The notes beneath the pieces are model-generated. The model saw only the letters and a list, made by a program, of their open reading frames with translations, was not told where the DNA came from and made no database searches. This document shows positions 25,210 through 32,990 of a stretch of DNA of 51,116 nucleotides, piece after piece. This DNA is from Pullichristensenella sp002068815 (lineage in GTDB: Bacteria; Bacillota; Clostridia; Christensenellales; Aristaeellaceae). The position numbers and the translations under genes are program-made. Position 1 is the first letter of the stretch; each line of letters starts with the position of its first letter. The stretch lies in NCBI GenBank assembly GCA_040772885.1, contig JAXGXF010000016.1, positions 1-51,116 of the forward strand. The letters are read 5' to 3'.

Positions 25210-26122
25210 TCCAGCTCGCCTCGAGGTCCTTGAAGAACTCGAATTCGCCGACGTACACATAGGACGACACGAACATGCCGCCGGCGATCGTGAGAACCCA
25301 GGCGAGCGCGTGCAGGGACAGCTCCGGGAGGATGGCAAACGGCAGGAGTATGAGCGCGAAGCTCGGCACAGCCGCCAGAAGCTCCCAACCGATGTAGCTG
25401 AAGTACAGGCAGAACAGCCGCCCCTTGTTGCCGTTCATCATGCGCTTGCTCTCGCGCAGCGCGTCGATCGCGCGCATTTCGGGGTTCTTCCAGAGGATGT
25501 AGAACGCCATCGCGTAGCGGAAGCTCGCGATGATGCCGGGGACGATGAACAGGAGCATCCAGAGGAAGGTGAAGAACGCCTCGAGTATCCCGAGCCACAG
25601 CGCCTTCCCGAAGAAGCGCAGCTTCGAAAACAGCTGCGAGGCGCGCGGGTGCCCGCCCGAGTACAAAGAGGAAATCGACTCGTACAGGCCGAGCCGGAGC
25701 GCGGGCCCAAACAGCAGGAGCACGAGCGACAGCGCGCCCGCCGCGAAGATCGCCGCCTGTATCGCGCCGGGGATCACCGCCCAGCCCACGTTGAGCCGAA
25801 GGGCCAGATCCCTGCCGTACGGCAGGAAATAGAAGTCCTCCACGGACATGTCGAGCGGCGCGCTGTACGAAAACGGGATCGGCCCGATCTCGACATTCGC
25901 GATCGCGTCCACGGAAGGGTATTCCCCGATCATGCGATCGTAGTTGTAGCCCGTGTCGAACGAGACGCTCAGGTAGTTGGTCGTCAAAAGCGTAAACACC
26001 AGCATCACGAGCGCCATGCGGAACCAGTGCCCCTTCAGCGCGGCCCTCGCGGCGCGGCGGAGCGTCCTCGCGCGGGGCGGCTCCTGATACTTCGGCGGGG
26101 TGAGGTCATACGGCTGTTCCAT
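25193..26122 (-). CDS. DUF975 family integral membrane protein
   Basis: Membrane protein of 309 residues with about five hydrophobic segments. The end of the third block, FIVPGIIASFRYAMAFYIL, and the following NPEMRAIDALRESKRMMNGN are recognisable DUF975 motifs. The N-terminal 30 residues are cytoplasmic and Pro/Arg-rich. Function of the family is unknown. The gene overlaps the Mbeg1-like gene downstream, so they may act together; that is inference from gene order only. Confidence 0.8.
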   Translation of the reverse strand: MEQPYDLTPPKYQEPPRARTLRRAARAALKGHWFRMALVMLVFTLLTTNYLSVSFDTGYNYDRMIGEYPSVDAIANVEIGPIPFSYSAPLDMSVEDFYFLPYGRDLALRLNVGWAVIPGAIQAAIFAAGALSLVLLLFGPALRLGLYESISSLYSGGHPRASQLFSKLRFFGKALWLGILEAFFTFLWMLLFIVPGIIASFRYAMAFYILWKNPEMRAIDALRESKRMMNGNKGRLFCLYFSYIGWELLAAVPSFALILLPFAILPELSLHALAWVLTIAGGMFVSSYVYVGEFEFFKDLEASWNVEPV

Positions 26123-26154
26123 CGGTCAATCTCCTTTCGGCGGTCGAAAAAGGG

Positions 26155-26646
26155 CTATAACAGCTTCTCGAAGCTGTAGAACTCGGTGTCGTACCAGACT
26201 ACGTCCTCGAGCCGCGCGTGGCCTAAGCGCGTGTACAGCCGGAACGCCGCGGGGTTTTCCTTCGCGCACAGGTAGCGCACGGCCTCGACGCCCTCGGACT
26301 TCAGCATCGCGAGCGCCGACAGGAAGATCTCCGCGGCGAGCCCGCGGCCCTGCATTTGGGGCTCGAGGCAGAACCGGCAGGCCTCCTTCGCGCGCGCGGG
26401 CGTCCACGAGACGCCGAGGCCGTCCAATTCGTCCGGCTCGACGAGCGATATGGCCGCGACGATCCGCGCCCCTTCGCGCAGCACGTAGAGGCCGTTCTCT
26501 TGGAGGTCCGCCTGTATGTCGTCCATCGTCGGGTAGGTGTCGTCCCACTCGGAGCGCCCGCTCTCGCGCCCGGCCTCCGCCGCGGCGTGGTAGAGATCGA
26601 GCACCTCCCGCGCGTCCTCGCTTCGCGCGCGTTCCAGCTTCTTCAT
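26155..26646 (-). CDS. GNAT-family N-acetyltransferase
   Basis: Acetyltransferase-fold protein of 163 residues. The acetyl-CoA site is the stretch CLEPQMQGRGLAAEIFLSAL (Q/R-x-x-G-x-G/A), followed by ENPAAFRLYTRLGHARL, the typical C-terminal strand and helix. The start lies 1 base from the stop of the ACT gene, so they are co-transcribed. Substrate cannot be inferred. Confidence 0.88.
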   Translation of the reverse strand: MKKLERARSEDAREVLDLYHAAAEAGRESGRSEWDDTYPTMDDIQADLQENGLYVLREGARIVAAISLVEPDELDGLGVSWTPARAKEACRFCLEPQMQGRGLAAEIFLSALAMLKSEGVEAVRYLCAKENPAAFRLYTRLGHARLEDVVWYDTEFYSFEKLL

Positions 26647-26647
26647 G

Positions 26648-27085
26648 CTATTCCACCGCCACCAGTTTCAGCATTTCGACGCCCGGCGCCTCCTCGAGGG
26701 ACGTGAGCAGCGCCTCGAGCGAGTCGTTCAGCTCCGAGATGTCCATCGAGATCGTCACGCTCGCGCGGTCGTGGATCGGCAGGCTCTGCGTGATCGTCAG
26801 GATGTTTACGCCGAAACCGGACAGGCGGTTCAGCACCTTCGAGAGCACGCCGCTCTCGTGGTTGAGCATCAGAAGCAGCACCGCCTTCCGGCCGACCGGC
26901 AGCTTCGACGGCTCGATGACCTTGTCCTTGTACTTGTAGTAGGTGCTGCGCGAGATGCCGACCTGCTCGCATACGTTGCTCACCTGCTGGACGGCGCCGC
27001 TCTCCAGGAGCCTGCGCGCCTCGACGACCTTCAGAAAGTAGTCCGGCAGCGCGCTCTTCTCGACGATCAGGTAATCCTTCAGCAT
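26648..27085 (-). CDS. ACT domain-containing protein (UPF0735/PheB family)
   Basis: Protein of 145 residues: an N-terminal helix-turn-helix-like part (SNVCEQVGISRSTYYKYKDK) and a C-terminal ACT domain (AVLLLMLNHESGVLSKVLNR) typical of UPF0735. ACT domains usually bind amino acids; PheB-like proteins are linked by name to phenylalanine metabolism but a molecular role is not established. CGGAGGGATCGAT precedes the ATG. A weak extended -10 (TGATATGAT, around 27104) lies in the short gap before it. Confidence 0.86.
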   Translation of the reverse strand: MLKDYLIVEKSALPDYFLKVVEARRLLESGAVQQVSNVCEQVGISRSTYYKYKDKVIEPSKLPVGRKAVLLLMLNHESGVLSKVLNRLSGFGVNILTITQSLPIHDRASVTISMDISELNDSLEALLTSLEEAPGVEMLKLVAVE

Positions 27086-27123
27086 ATCGATCCCTCCGGT
27101 TTCATCATATCACAAACGCGCGC

Positions 27124-27603
27124 TCAGCGAAAGCGCCGGATGACCGCGAGCGCGATAACGCCGTTGACCGCGCCCATCGCGGCGCCGGAGACCAGGAGAA
27201 CCGGCAGGTACGCGGCGAGGCCCGGCGTCTTCGCGATGACCGCGGCCGCGAGCAATTGCCCGGCGTTGTGCAATACCCCGCCCGCGATCGACACGCCGAC
27301 CGGCGAGAACCCGCCGACGCGCTTGAGAAGCGCCATGCCCGGCACCGCCAGCAGCGCGCCCGCGAGCGCGAACATCAACGTCGAGAGGTTCCCGAACAGC
27401 AGCGCCGCGAGCGCGACGCGCGCGAACGTCACCGCCGAGGCGTCGCGAAAGCCGTAGAGATACAGCGCCGCGACCGTCGCGAGGTTCGCGAGCCCTATCT
27501 TGACCCCGGGCACCGCGATCGGCGGCAGCAGCATATACTCGAGCCACGCGGCGAGCAGCCCGATCGCCGTCAGCATGGAGAGCATCGAAAGTCGTCTTGC
27601 CAT
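27124..27603 (-). CDS. Gx transporter family protein (heptaprenyl diphosphate synthase component I-like)
   Basis: Small integral membrane protein of 159 residues with about five helices. Matches the Hpre_diP_synt_I/Gx transporter family: EYMLLPPIAVPGVKIGLANL, GNLSTLMFALAGALLAVPGM and GVSIAGGVLHNAGQLLAA. Despite its historical name, the family resembles ECF-type S components. It is followed upstream by a NusG-II protein and lies back-to-back with apbE, a combination often seen in Firmicutes and probably related to flavin transfer or isoprenoid/quinone chemistry; the substrate is unknown. Confidence 0.83.
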   Translation of the reverse strand: MARRLSMLSMLTAIGLLAAWLEYMLLPPIAVPGVKIGLANLATVAALYLYGFRDASAVTFARVALAALLFGNLSTLMFALAGALLAVPGMALLKRVGGFSPVGVSIAGGVLHNAGQLLAAAVIAKTPGLAAYLPVLLVSGAAMGAVNGVIALAVIRRFR

Positions 27604-27612
27604 AAATATCCC

Positions 27613-27978
27613 CTAATACGCGATCGCGTCGAGTTGTTCCGCGTCGCCGGGCTTTTCGAGCACGACGGACACGCGGTTCGGCAGGCACACGATCGCCGCG
27701 CCCGCGCGCGAGACCGCGCCGGTATTCACGCACAGCTTGTCCGGGCAGCTCGCCTCCGTGACGCGCGCGCGCCCGTCCTCGACGCGCACGAGCACGTAGT
27801 CGTCCCCGTCCTCCCAGCGGAATTCGCCGGGGCCGGAGAGGGACAGCTCCGCGATCTCGTCGCCCTCGTGGTAGACGCGCGCGATGCCCGCCGGCCCGGA
27901 GTTCGCGCGCAGCGCGAAAAACAGCGCGCCGCTCAGTGCGAGCACCGCCAACAGCAGAAAAACGTCGTTCCTGCGCAT
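27613..27978 (-). CDS. NusG domain II-containing membrane-anchored protein
   Basis: Protein of 121 residues with an N-terminal hydrophobic anchor (VFLLLAVLALSGALFFALRA) and an extracytoplasmic NusG domain II ending in SCPDKLCVNTGAVSRAGAAI and CLPNRVSVVLE. The paired Cys residues (CPDKLC and C in IVCLPN) are conserved in this family. GGAGGCGAATCC precedes ATG 27978; the longer frame from 28026 runs through the promoter. It is divergent from apbE. Role unknown; co-occurrence with ApbE suggests extracytoplasmic flavoprotein maturation. Confidence 0.82.
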   Translation of the reverse strand: MRRNDVFLLLAVLALSGALFFALRANSGPAGIARVYHEGDEIAELSLSGPGEFRWEDGDDYVLVRVEDGRARVTEASCPDKLCVNTGAVSRAGAAIVCLPNRVSVVLEKPGDAEQLDAIAY

Positions 27979-27997
27979 GGATTCGCCTCCCCGATTC

Positions 27998-28026
27998 ATT
28001 TTACCGCATCGGCGGAAAGATTTCAA
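27998..28026 (-). promoter_or_regulatory. Promoter of the NusG-II/Gx transporter genes
   Basis: On the minus strand TTGAAA (28021-28026) and TAAAAT (27998-28003), spacer 17. Its -35 element abuts the -35 of the divergent apbE promoter. Confidence 0.7.
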
Positions 28027-28054
28027 TTGATTCTGACAGAGAATGTGTTATACT
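28027..28054 (+). promoter_or_regulatory. Promoter of apbE
   Basis: TTGATT (28027-28032) and TATACT (28049-28054), spacer 16. The -10 ends only 6 bases before the apbE ATG, so the transcript would be leaderless or nearly so. Confidence 0.55.
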
Positions 28055-28060
28055 GGGAGC

Positions 28061-29053
28061 ATGAAATGCGCAAAATGTCTGATTTTGCTGACAACGGTCG
28101 CGATGCTGCTCTCGGGCTGCCGGAGGGGAGAGCAGCAGTTCAGCCAGACCTATTTCGAAGCGTTCGACACGATCGTGACGCTGACGGCCTACGCGCCGGA
28201 CCGCGCTCGGTTCGACCGCATCGCCTCCGCGTTTTCCGCCCGGCTGAACGCGCTCCACGCCGCGTTCGACCGCTACCGGCCGCATCCGGGCGTCAACGGG
28301 CTGTACGCGCTGAACGCGGCCGGCGGCCAATGGGTCGAGGTCGAGCCGGAGCTCTACGACCTGCTCCTCAAATGCCGAGAGTGGAGCGCGGTCGGCGGGG
28401 AGCGCGTGAACCCTGCGCTCGGAAACCTGTTCGAGCTCTGGCGGCAGTTCCGCGACGCGGGCGTCGGCGTGCCCTCGCGGGAGGCGCTCGAGGCTGCCGC
28501 CAGCCATTCGGACTTCTCCGCGCTGGAGCTCGAGGGCGGCCGCGCGAGGCTTCGCGACCCCGAGGTCACGCTCGACCTCGGCGCGGTCGCAAAGGGCTAC
28601 GCCGCGGGGCTGCTCGGGGAATTGGTGTCCGGGATGACGGAATACTATCTGATCGACGCCGGCGGCAACGTCGTCGCCGGAAAGAAGCCGGGCGGCGCGT
28701 GGCGGATCGGCGTGCAGAACCCGGACGGCGGCGACGTGCCGATGGTGCTGAACCTCGCGGACACGTCGGCGGTCACGAGCGGCGACTACCAGCGGTATTA
28801 CGAGGTCGACGGCGTCCGCTACCACCACCTGATCGACCCGGACACGCGGATGCCCGCGCGTTTCATGCGGCAGGCGACCGTGATCGCGGGGAATTCGGGA
28901 TACGCGGACTACCTGTCGACGCTTCTGTTTCTCTCGCCTCCCGCGGACGCGCTCGCGCTCGCCGAGAGGCTCGAGGGCGTCGAGGCGGTATTCGTGCTGA
29001 ACGACGGGACGATACAAAGGACGAGCGGCGTCGGAGGGCTGGTGAGCGGCTGA
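28061..29053 (+). CDS. apbE: FAD:protein FMN transferase (ApbE lipoprotein)
   Basis: Flavin transferase of 330 residues that attaches FMN covalently to Thr/Ser of target proteins outside the membrane. A lipoprotein signal peptide ends in AMLLSGC. Conserved blocks: AFDTIVTLTAYAP, LNAAGGQWVEV, NLFELWRQF, VTLDLGAVAKGYAAGLLGE, YYLIDAGGNVVAGKKPGGAWRI (written in family order), SAVTSGDYQRYYEVDG and YHHLIDPDTRMPA. The usual targets (Rnf/Nqr subunits, FMN-binding-domain proteins) are not in the window. ATG 28061 gives the lipoprotein start. The stop overlaps the LCP gene start (TGATG). Confidence 0.92.
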   Translation: MKCAKCLILLTTVAMLLSGCRRGEQQFSQTYFEAFDTIVTLTAYAPDRARFDRIASAFSARLNALHAAFDRYRPHPGVNGLYALNAAGGQWVEVEPELYDLLLKCREWSAVGGERVNPALGNLFELWRQFRDAGVGVPSREALEAAASHSDFSALELEGGRARLRDPEVTLDLGAVAKGYAAGLLGELVSGMTEYYLIDAGGNVVAGKKPGGAWRIGVQNPDGGDVPMVLNLADTSAVTSGDYQRYYEVDGVRYHHLIDPDTRMPARFMRQATVIAGNSGYADYLSTLLFLSPPADALALAERLEGVEAVFVLNDGTIQRTSGVGGLVSG

Positions 29054-30057
29054 TGTTCTACGAGCCATATCGGAAGAGGGGCGCGGGTCGGCGCGCGCAG
29101 CCGGAGCGCAGGGGCGGGTGTGGGCTGCGCCTGATCGCGTTTCTCGTGAAGCTGCTGCTCCGGCTCGCGATACTCGCGCTCGCGCTCGCGGTGATCGCGT
29201 TCGCGCTGCCGCCGGGGTTGTTCAACGTCGAGCCGGCGACCGACCTCTCGATCGCGTCCGGGCTCCCGGACACGCACGTGAACATATTGCTGCTGGGGGT
29301 CGACAGCCTGAATGACGGCGCGCAGCGAAGCGACAGCATGATGATCCTGTCGATCGGCTACAATTCCGTGAAGCTGACGTCGATCCTGCGGGACACCGTC
29401 GTCGAGATTCCCGGGCACGGCAGCGACAAGATCAACGCCGCGTATGCCTACGGCGGCGCGGAGCTCTCGATGCGCACCGTCAACCGGGCGTTCCGCATGA
29501 ACATCACGAAGTATGCGGTCGCGGACTTCCTGACGCTCGCGAAGCTGATCGACGCGGTCGGCGGCGTCGACATCCCGGTCAGCCGGGCGGAGATGCTGGA
29601 GATCAACCGCAACAACCGCCGCGCGCTCGAATCCGACAAGGCCGAGGCCGCGCTCGGGTACGTCCCCCGGGAGCTCGGGGACTACAGCCGCGACGGGCAG
29701 ACGCCCGTGCGCCTGGACGGGCTGCAGGCGCTCGGCTACGCGCGCATACGCAAGCTCGACAGCGACTTCGTCCGCGCCTCGCGACAGCGCAGGGTCTTCA
29801 ACGCGGCGATGGCGTCGATGAAGCGGAACATTTTGAACCCGGTCATGTACGCGCGACTGGCCGGCGTCGCGGCGCGATACATAAAGACGAACCTCGGCGC
29901 GGTCGAGATCGCCTCGCTGCTTGCGAAGGCGCTCGTCCGCGGCGAGGCGGAGCAGCTTCGGATCCCGGTCGAGGGAAGCTATAAGGACAACGGCTCGAAG
30001 ATCACGATCGACGGCCAGGCGAATGCGGACGCGTTGCATAAGTTCATCTACGGCTAA
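29053..30057 (+). CDS. LytR-CpsA-Psr (LCP) family protein
   Basis: Membrane-anchored cell-wall ligase family, 334 residues. A basic cytoplasmic N-terminus is followed by one transmembrane helix (about residues 27-51) and the LCP domain: NILLLGVDSLNDGAQRSDSM, LTSILRDTVVEIPGHGSDKI, AYAYGGAELSMRTVNR, then DGLQALGYARIRK and RASRQRRVFNA with the conserved Arg residues that bind polyprenyl phosphate. LCP enzymes attach teichoic-acid or other glycopolymers to peptidoglycan. It is coupled to apbE by a one-base overlap, and followed by hairpins at 30063-30091 and 30105-30131. Confidence 0.9.
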   Translation: MFYEPYRKRGAGRRAQPERRGGCGLRLIAFLVKLLLRLAILALALAVIAFALPPGLFNVEPATDLSIASGLPDTHVNILLLGVDSLNDGAQRSDSMMILSIGYNSVKLTSILRDTVVEIPGHGSDKINAAYAYGGAELSMRTVNRAFRMNITKYAVADFLTLAKLIDAVGGVDIPVSRAEMLEINRNNRRALESDKAEAALGYVPRELGDYSRDGQTPVRLDGLQALGYARIRKLDSDFVRASRQRRVFNAAMASMKRNILNPVMYARLAGVAARYIKTNLGAVEIASLLAKALVRGEAEQLRIPVEGSYKDNGSKITIDGQANADALHKFIYG

Positions 30058-30104
30058 AGTTCGGGAGGTCCCCCGTTTTGAGGGATCTCCCGCATGGGTC
30101 CCGC

Positions 30105-30136
30105 GCGCTGGAAAACGAGGTTTTTCAGCGCCTTTT
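30105..30136 (+). terminator. Terminator after the apbE-LCP operon
   Basis: Stem GCGCTG plus GAAAA (30105-30115) with TTTTT plus CAGCGC (30121-30131), then CTTTT. A second hairpin without T-tract (30063-30072 with 30082-30091) precedes it. Confidence 0.7.
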
Positions 30137-30137
30137 A

Positions 30138-30169
30138 TATGTACCCGGTGTGTTGCCACACCGAGCGGC
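30138..30169 (-). repeat. Conserved 3' hairpin element, copy 1
   Basis: Directly after the stop of the small Cys-rich gene the minus strand carries CGCCGCTCGGTGTG, tetraloop GCAA, CACACCGGGTACATA. The same element follows the paralogous gene at 38252-38284 with loop GAAA. The core is a 7-bp stem (CGGTGTG/CACACCG) closed by a GNRA loop. No T-tract, so not a classical terminator. Confidence 0.75.
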
Positions 30170-30171
30170 GT

Positions 30172-30450
30172 CTACTCGCACCGTTTGAATCGGCAGCAAA
30201 GGCAATACCGATACACAACTAAGGCAAGAATGAGAACCGCCATGACAACCGCGAAGACGATCACCGCGGGGAGAGCGGGTAAAATCGTGGTCACGAAAAC
30301 AGCTCCGAGGATCAAGCCGAGGGCAAAAGTGAGAAAGATCGCAAACAGGTAAATGATCTTTGCAGAGCACATGCACAAAAAGCCCTTCTGCTCGAAATAA
30401 GAGTGTTTCGCGTCCGACTGGCAATTCCGGTAATTCGCTTGACAATCCAT
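30172..30450 (-). CDS. Small Cys-rich two-helix membrane protein, copy 1
   Basis: Protein of 92 residues that I do not recognise as a named family. A Cys-containing N-terminus (MDCQANYRNCQ) leads to GFLCMCSAKIIYLFAIFLTF, two predicted membrane helices joined by a short VTTILPALPA turn, and a Cys-rich tail YRYCLCCRFKRCE. A paralogue at 37988-38251 shares most of residues from GFLCMCSA onward. Both have the same ribosome-binding leader (GGCAGACAAA.GGAGGTGAAA), the same upstream motif and the same 3' hairpin. AGGGAGGTGA sits 5 bases before ATG 30450. Metal or redox chemistry and a spore-related role are possible but only inferred. Confidence 0.78.
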   Translation of the reverse strand: MDCQANYRNCQSDAKHSYFEQKGFLCMCSAKIIYLFAIFLTFALGLILGAVFVTTILPALPAVIVFAVVMAVLILALVVYRYCLCCRFKRCE

Positions 30451-30477
30451 GTTTTCACCTCCCTTTGTCTGCCATTG

Positions 30478-30508
30478 CATGATATGCTTCGGGGGGAACG
30501 GCGTGCAA
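30478..30508 (-). promoter_or_regulatory. Candidate sporulation-type promoter of Cys-rich gene copy 1
   Basis: On the minus strand TTGCAC (30503-30508), 16 bases, then CATATCATG (30478-30486), ending 27 bases before the ATG. The paralogue has TTGCAC-N16-CATAGCATG at exactly the same distance. CATA with an upstream AC about 16 bases away resembles mother-cell sigma-K/sigma-E promoters rather than sigma-A. Confidence 0.45.
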
Positions 30509-30565
30509 ACATTCGGACGGGATTTCGACGCGGTTCCGCCGCGGAAATTCCTTTTTCCGAGCCCC

Positions 30566-30595
30566 TTGCCATTACATATTATAGTACGTTATAAT
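30566..30595 (+). promoter_or_regulatory. Promoter with overlapping palindromic operator of the wHTH gene
   Basis: TTGCCA (30566-30571) and TATAAT (30590-30595), spacer 18. ATTATA-N6-TATAAT (30578-30595) is an inverted repeat covering the -10 box, a plausible operator for the ArsR-like regulator encoded 27 bases downstream. Confidence 0.6.
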
Positions 30596-30621
30596 GTGTA
30601 AAACGTTCAGGGGGTCTTTGC

Positions 30622-31173
30622 ATGGACGCGATCGTGCTTTCGGGCAAGCGGGAGCTGGATATCTTCGTCAATCCGCAGCGGCAGAACCTGCTGCGCGCGA
30701 TGCGCGTCGCGGGGGTGCCGATGACGCCGAAGCAGCTTTCGGCGCGCGTGGGCATCTCGCCGTCGGCCGTGCAGCACCACATCCGGAAGCTGTTGGAGCT
30801 CGGGGTCGTCGAATTGAGCCACACGGAGCGAATCCACGGGATCACCGCGAGCTACTACCGCGTGTCGCCGCGGGACGTGTCGATCGGCGTGCTGCCGCGG
30901 GACGGGCTGGGCGAGGAGCGGCTCGCGTGCATCCAGGGCGCGCTCTCGGCCGTGTTCTCCGGCTACGCGGATTACGTGCGGAGGGGAGTTGCGGAGGGCG
31001 AGCAGTTCGGCGACGCGCTGACCGGCGTCATCCGGCTGAACCATGACGAGGCGCGGGAGCTCTACGGCATGATCCGCCGCTTTCTCGACGAGCGCCGGCG
31101 GGAGGGGAGGGACGGGTCGCCGTGGGAATACGCGCTGATCGCCTACCCGGTCGCGGAGGCGGGGGATGCGTAG
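30622..31173 (+). CDS. ArsR-like winged-helix transcriptional regulator
   Basis: Regulator of 183 residues. The winged helix is in the first 75 residues: NPQRQNLLRAMRVAGVPMTP, QLSARVGISPSAVQHHIRKL, and wing HTERIHGITASYYRVSP. The C-terminal 100 residues are helical and of unknown ligand specificity. The same architecture often sits next to MFS transporters in Clostridia, as here where the downstream gene overlaps by eight bases. A palindrome over its own -10 suggests autoregulation. Confidence 0.82.
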   Translation: MDAIVLSGKRELDIFVNPQRQNLLRAMRVAGVPMTPKQLSARVGISPSAVQHHIRKLLELGVVELSHTERIHGITASYYRVSPRDVSIGVLPRDGLGEERLACIQGALSAVFSGYADYVRRGVAEGEQFGDALTGVIRLNHDEARELYGMIRRFLDERRREGRDGSPWEYALIAYPVAEAGDA

Positions 31174-31867
31174 ATCGCTTCAGCTCGCGGTGTTCCTGAA
31201 GAACCTCGCGACCGGCATCATGGCGCCGGTGCTGTCGCTCGCGCTGCTCGCGCACGGCGCGTCGGTCGGCACGGTGTCGCTGTTGATCGGCGCGTACTCG
31301 CTGCTCGTATTCTCGCTTTCGACGGGCTTCGCGCTGATCGGGCTCGAGACCTACTGGCAGCTCGCGCTCGCGGAGCATTCGCCTGCGCCGCGGATGTTCG
31401 GCGCGGTCAGCTTCGCGGGCTTCCTCGCGGTGATCGGCGGGAGCAAATTCGCGGAGCGGCTGCTGACGAAAAGACCGCGCCTCGGCCCCGCGCTGCTGAC
31501 CGGGTTCAAGGCGCTGCTGGGCTGCGGTTGCCTGCTGCTCGCCGCCCGCTCCGGCCAGCCGCTCTTCCTCGCGGCCTATCTGCTCTCATATATGTTCCTC
31601 GGCGGCGGCGGGGTCGCGGAGAGCGCGCTTTTGAACCGCGAGGCCCCGGCGGAGCGGCGCGCGGGGATATTGTCGCTGTTCTCGCTGCTCTTGCAGATCG
31701 GGGGGCTGTTCGCGTCGCTGATCGGCTATCTCGTCAGCGCGCGCGCGGATTTCCGGAACCTGTGGGCGGTCGCGGGAGGGCTGCTGATCGCCTGCGCGGC
31801 CGCGTCGCTCCGGATGCTGCATAGGGGCGCGGCGGCAAAAAAAGAGCCCCCCGCCTATCGGGCGTGA
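31166..31867 (+). CDS. MFS transporter with a large internal deletion
   Basis: Membrane protein of 233 residues, about 160 shorter than usual MFS transporters. Residues 1-48 look like the first two helices (FLKNLATGIMAPVLSLALLA, VSLLIGAYSLLVFSL). The next residues, STGFALIGLETYWQLAL, resemble the region before the central part of the family, and the rest matches the C-terminal six helices (GGGGVAESALLNREAPAERR, FSLLLQIGGLFASLIGYL). Helices about 3-6, with the family's cytoplasmic Asp/Arg loop, appear to be missing in frame. It is translationally coupled to the wHTH regulator. Probably non-functional, or a reduced carrier. Confidence 0.65.
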   Translation: MRRSLQLAVFLKNLATGIMAPVLSLALLAHGASVGTVSLLIGAYSLLVFSLSTGFALIGLETYWQLALAEHSPAPRMFGAVSFAGFLAVIGGSKFAERLLTKRPRLGPALLTGFKALLGCGCLLLAARSGQPLFLAAYLLSYMFLGGGGVAESALLNREAPAERRAGILSLFSLLLQIGGLFASLIGYLVSARADFRNLWAVAGGLLIACAAASLRMLHRGAAAKKEPPAYRA

Positions 31868-31876
31868 GGGGCGGGG
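31837..31876 (-). terminator. Terminator of the sugar isomerase gene
   Basis: On the minus strand CCCCGCC (31870-31876) pairs with GGCGGGG (31849-31855), followed a few bases later by T7 (31837-31843). It lies inside the convergent MFS reading frame. Confidence 0.55.
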
Positions 31877-32721
31877 AGAAGGGTTTTCATGTACTGCAGC
31901 CCTATCCGGGCGCTCTCGAGCTCTCCGATCGCGCTCTGATCCTGCTCGAGGATCAGGTGCTCGACGCTCGGCATCGAGCGCGCCTTGTCGGCGACGGCCT
32001 TCAGGTCGACCACGCCGCGGCCGAGCTCTGTGAAGTCCGCCGGGCTCCCCAGATACCCGAGGAAGCTCTGCATGTCGAGCCGGGTGCCGTCCGGGATCGC
32101 CTCGAACAGGTTGACGGGCCTCGCGTCGGGCGACAGGTCCTTCAGGTGCACGAGCTTCAGCCGGTCGCCGAGCGCGCCCATGACCTCGACCGGGTCCCTC
32201 CCCGCGCGCAGCGCCCAGAACACGTCGAGCTCGAAGCCGATCAGGTCGGGATCGGTGTTGCCGACGAGCGCGTCAAATCCGGTCTCCTGCCCGAGCATCT
32301 GGAACTCGTGGTAATGGTTGTGGTAGCAGAAACGCTGGCCGCGCTCGAGGCACGCCGCGCCGATGCGGTTCAGCAGCTCGGCGACCTTGAGCGCGCCGTC
32401 GCGGTCCTCGAGCGTCGCGATCGCGCAGCAGACGGCGGGGCTCCCGGCCTCGCAGGAGTAGTCGATCAGTTGGAGCCACTGGTCGAAGCCCGTGCCGTTC
32501 AGCGCGAGCGACACGTTCAGCGCGCGGAGCCCGCAGTCCGCGAGCAGCTTCGCAAGCTCCCGGGGCGGGCGCGAGGGCGCGATCCGGCCCCCGTCAAACG
32601 CCGGCGCGAGCAGCTCGACCGCGCGGCAGCCGAACGACGAGAGCGCGCGGAGCGTGCCCGGCGCGTCGGCCAGCAGGCTCCTGCGGACGGTGTACAGTTG
32701 GACGGCGAGTTCGTCGCGCAT
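31855..32721 (-). CDS. Sugar phosphate isomerase/epimerase (xylose isomerase-like TIM barrel)
   Basis: Protein of 288 residues of the AP-endonuclease-2/IolE-type TIM-barrel family. Start MRDELAVQLYTVRRSLLADA is typical. Metal-site candidates appear at the ends of strands: FCYHNHYHEFQ, FELDVFWALRAG, LVHLKDLS and LILEQDQS. GGAGGATTTT precedes the ATG. Its 3' end overlaps the convergent MFS gene by 13 bases. Substrate not deducible; it stands alone rather than in a sugar operon. Confidence 0.86.
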   Translation of the reverse strand: MRDELAVQLYTVRRSLLADAPGTLRALSSFGCRAVELLAPAFDGGRIAPSRPPRELAKLLADCGLRALNVSLALNGTGFDQWLQLIDYSCEAGSPAVCCAIATLEDRDGALKVAELLNRIGAACLERGQRFCYHNHYHEFQMLGQETGFDALVGNTDPDLIGFELDVFWALRAGRDPVEVMGALGDRLKLVHLKDLSPDARPVNLFEAIPDGTRLDMQSFLGYLGSPADFTELGRGVVDLKAVADKARSMPSVEHLILEQDQSAIGELESARIGLQYMKTLLPAPHAR

Positions 32722-32963
32722 AAAATCCTCCCCCTCCGAAAGTGCCGCATCGGGCTGCGGCAGCCGTCTTCCGCCGCGGCGCGTCCGCAGGCATCTCGTA
32801 CTTTGCCCCTATCCCGCCGACGAAATCCTATGTCACAGAGCAGCATATCATACCCGCCGGGTTTTCGCAAGAGACCGGGGACCCCGGCGGCCCGGGCTCC
32901 CTGGACAACGCGCTGCATGCGTATGCCGCGCGCGTTTTCCCGGTTCCCGCGCGGTGAAGGATA

Positions 32964-32972
32964 TGGTATACT
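32964..32972 (+). promoter_or_regulatory. Extended -10 promoter of the frameshifted acetyltransferase gene
   Basis: TGGTATACT matches the extended -10 (TGn-TATAAT type) and lies 18 bases before the ATG at 32991; no strong -35. The rest of 32722-32981 shows nothing else I can support. Confidence 0.5.
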
Positions 32973-32990
32973 GAAGCGGGGGTGAAGCGC

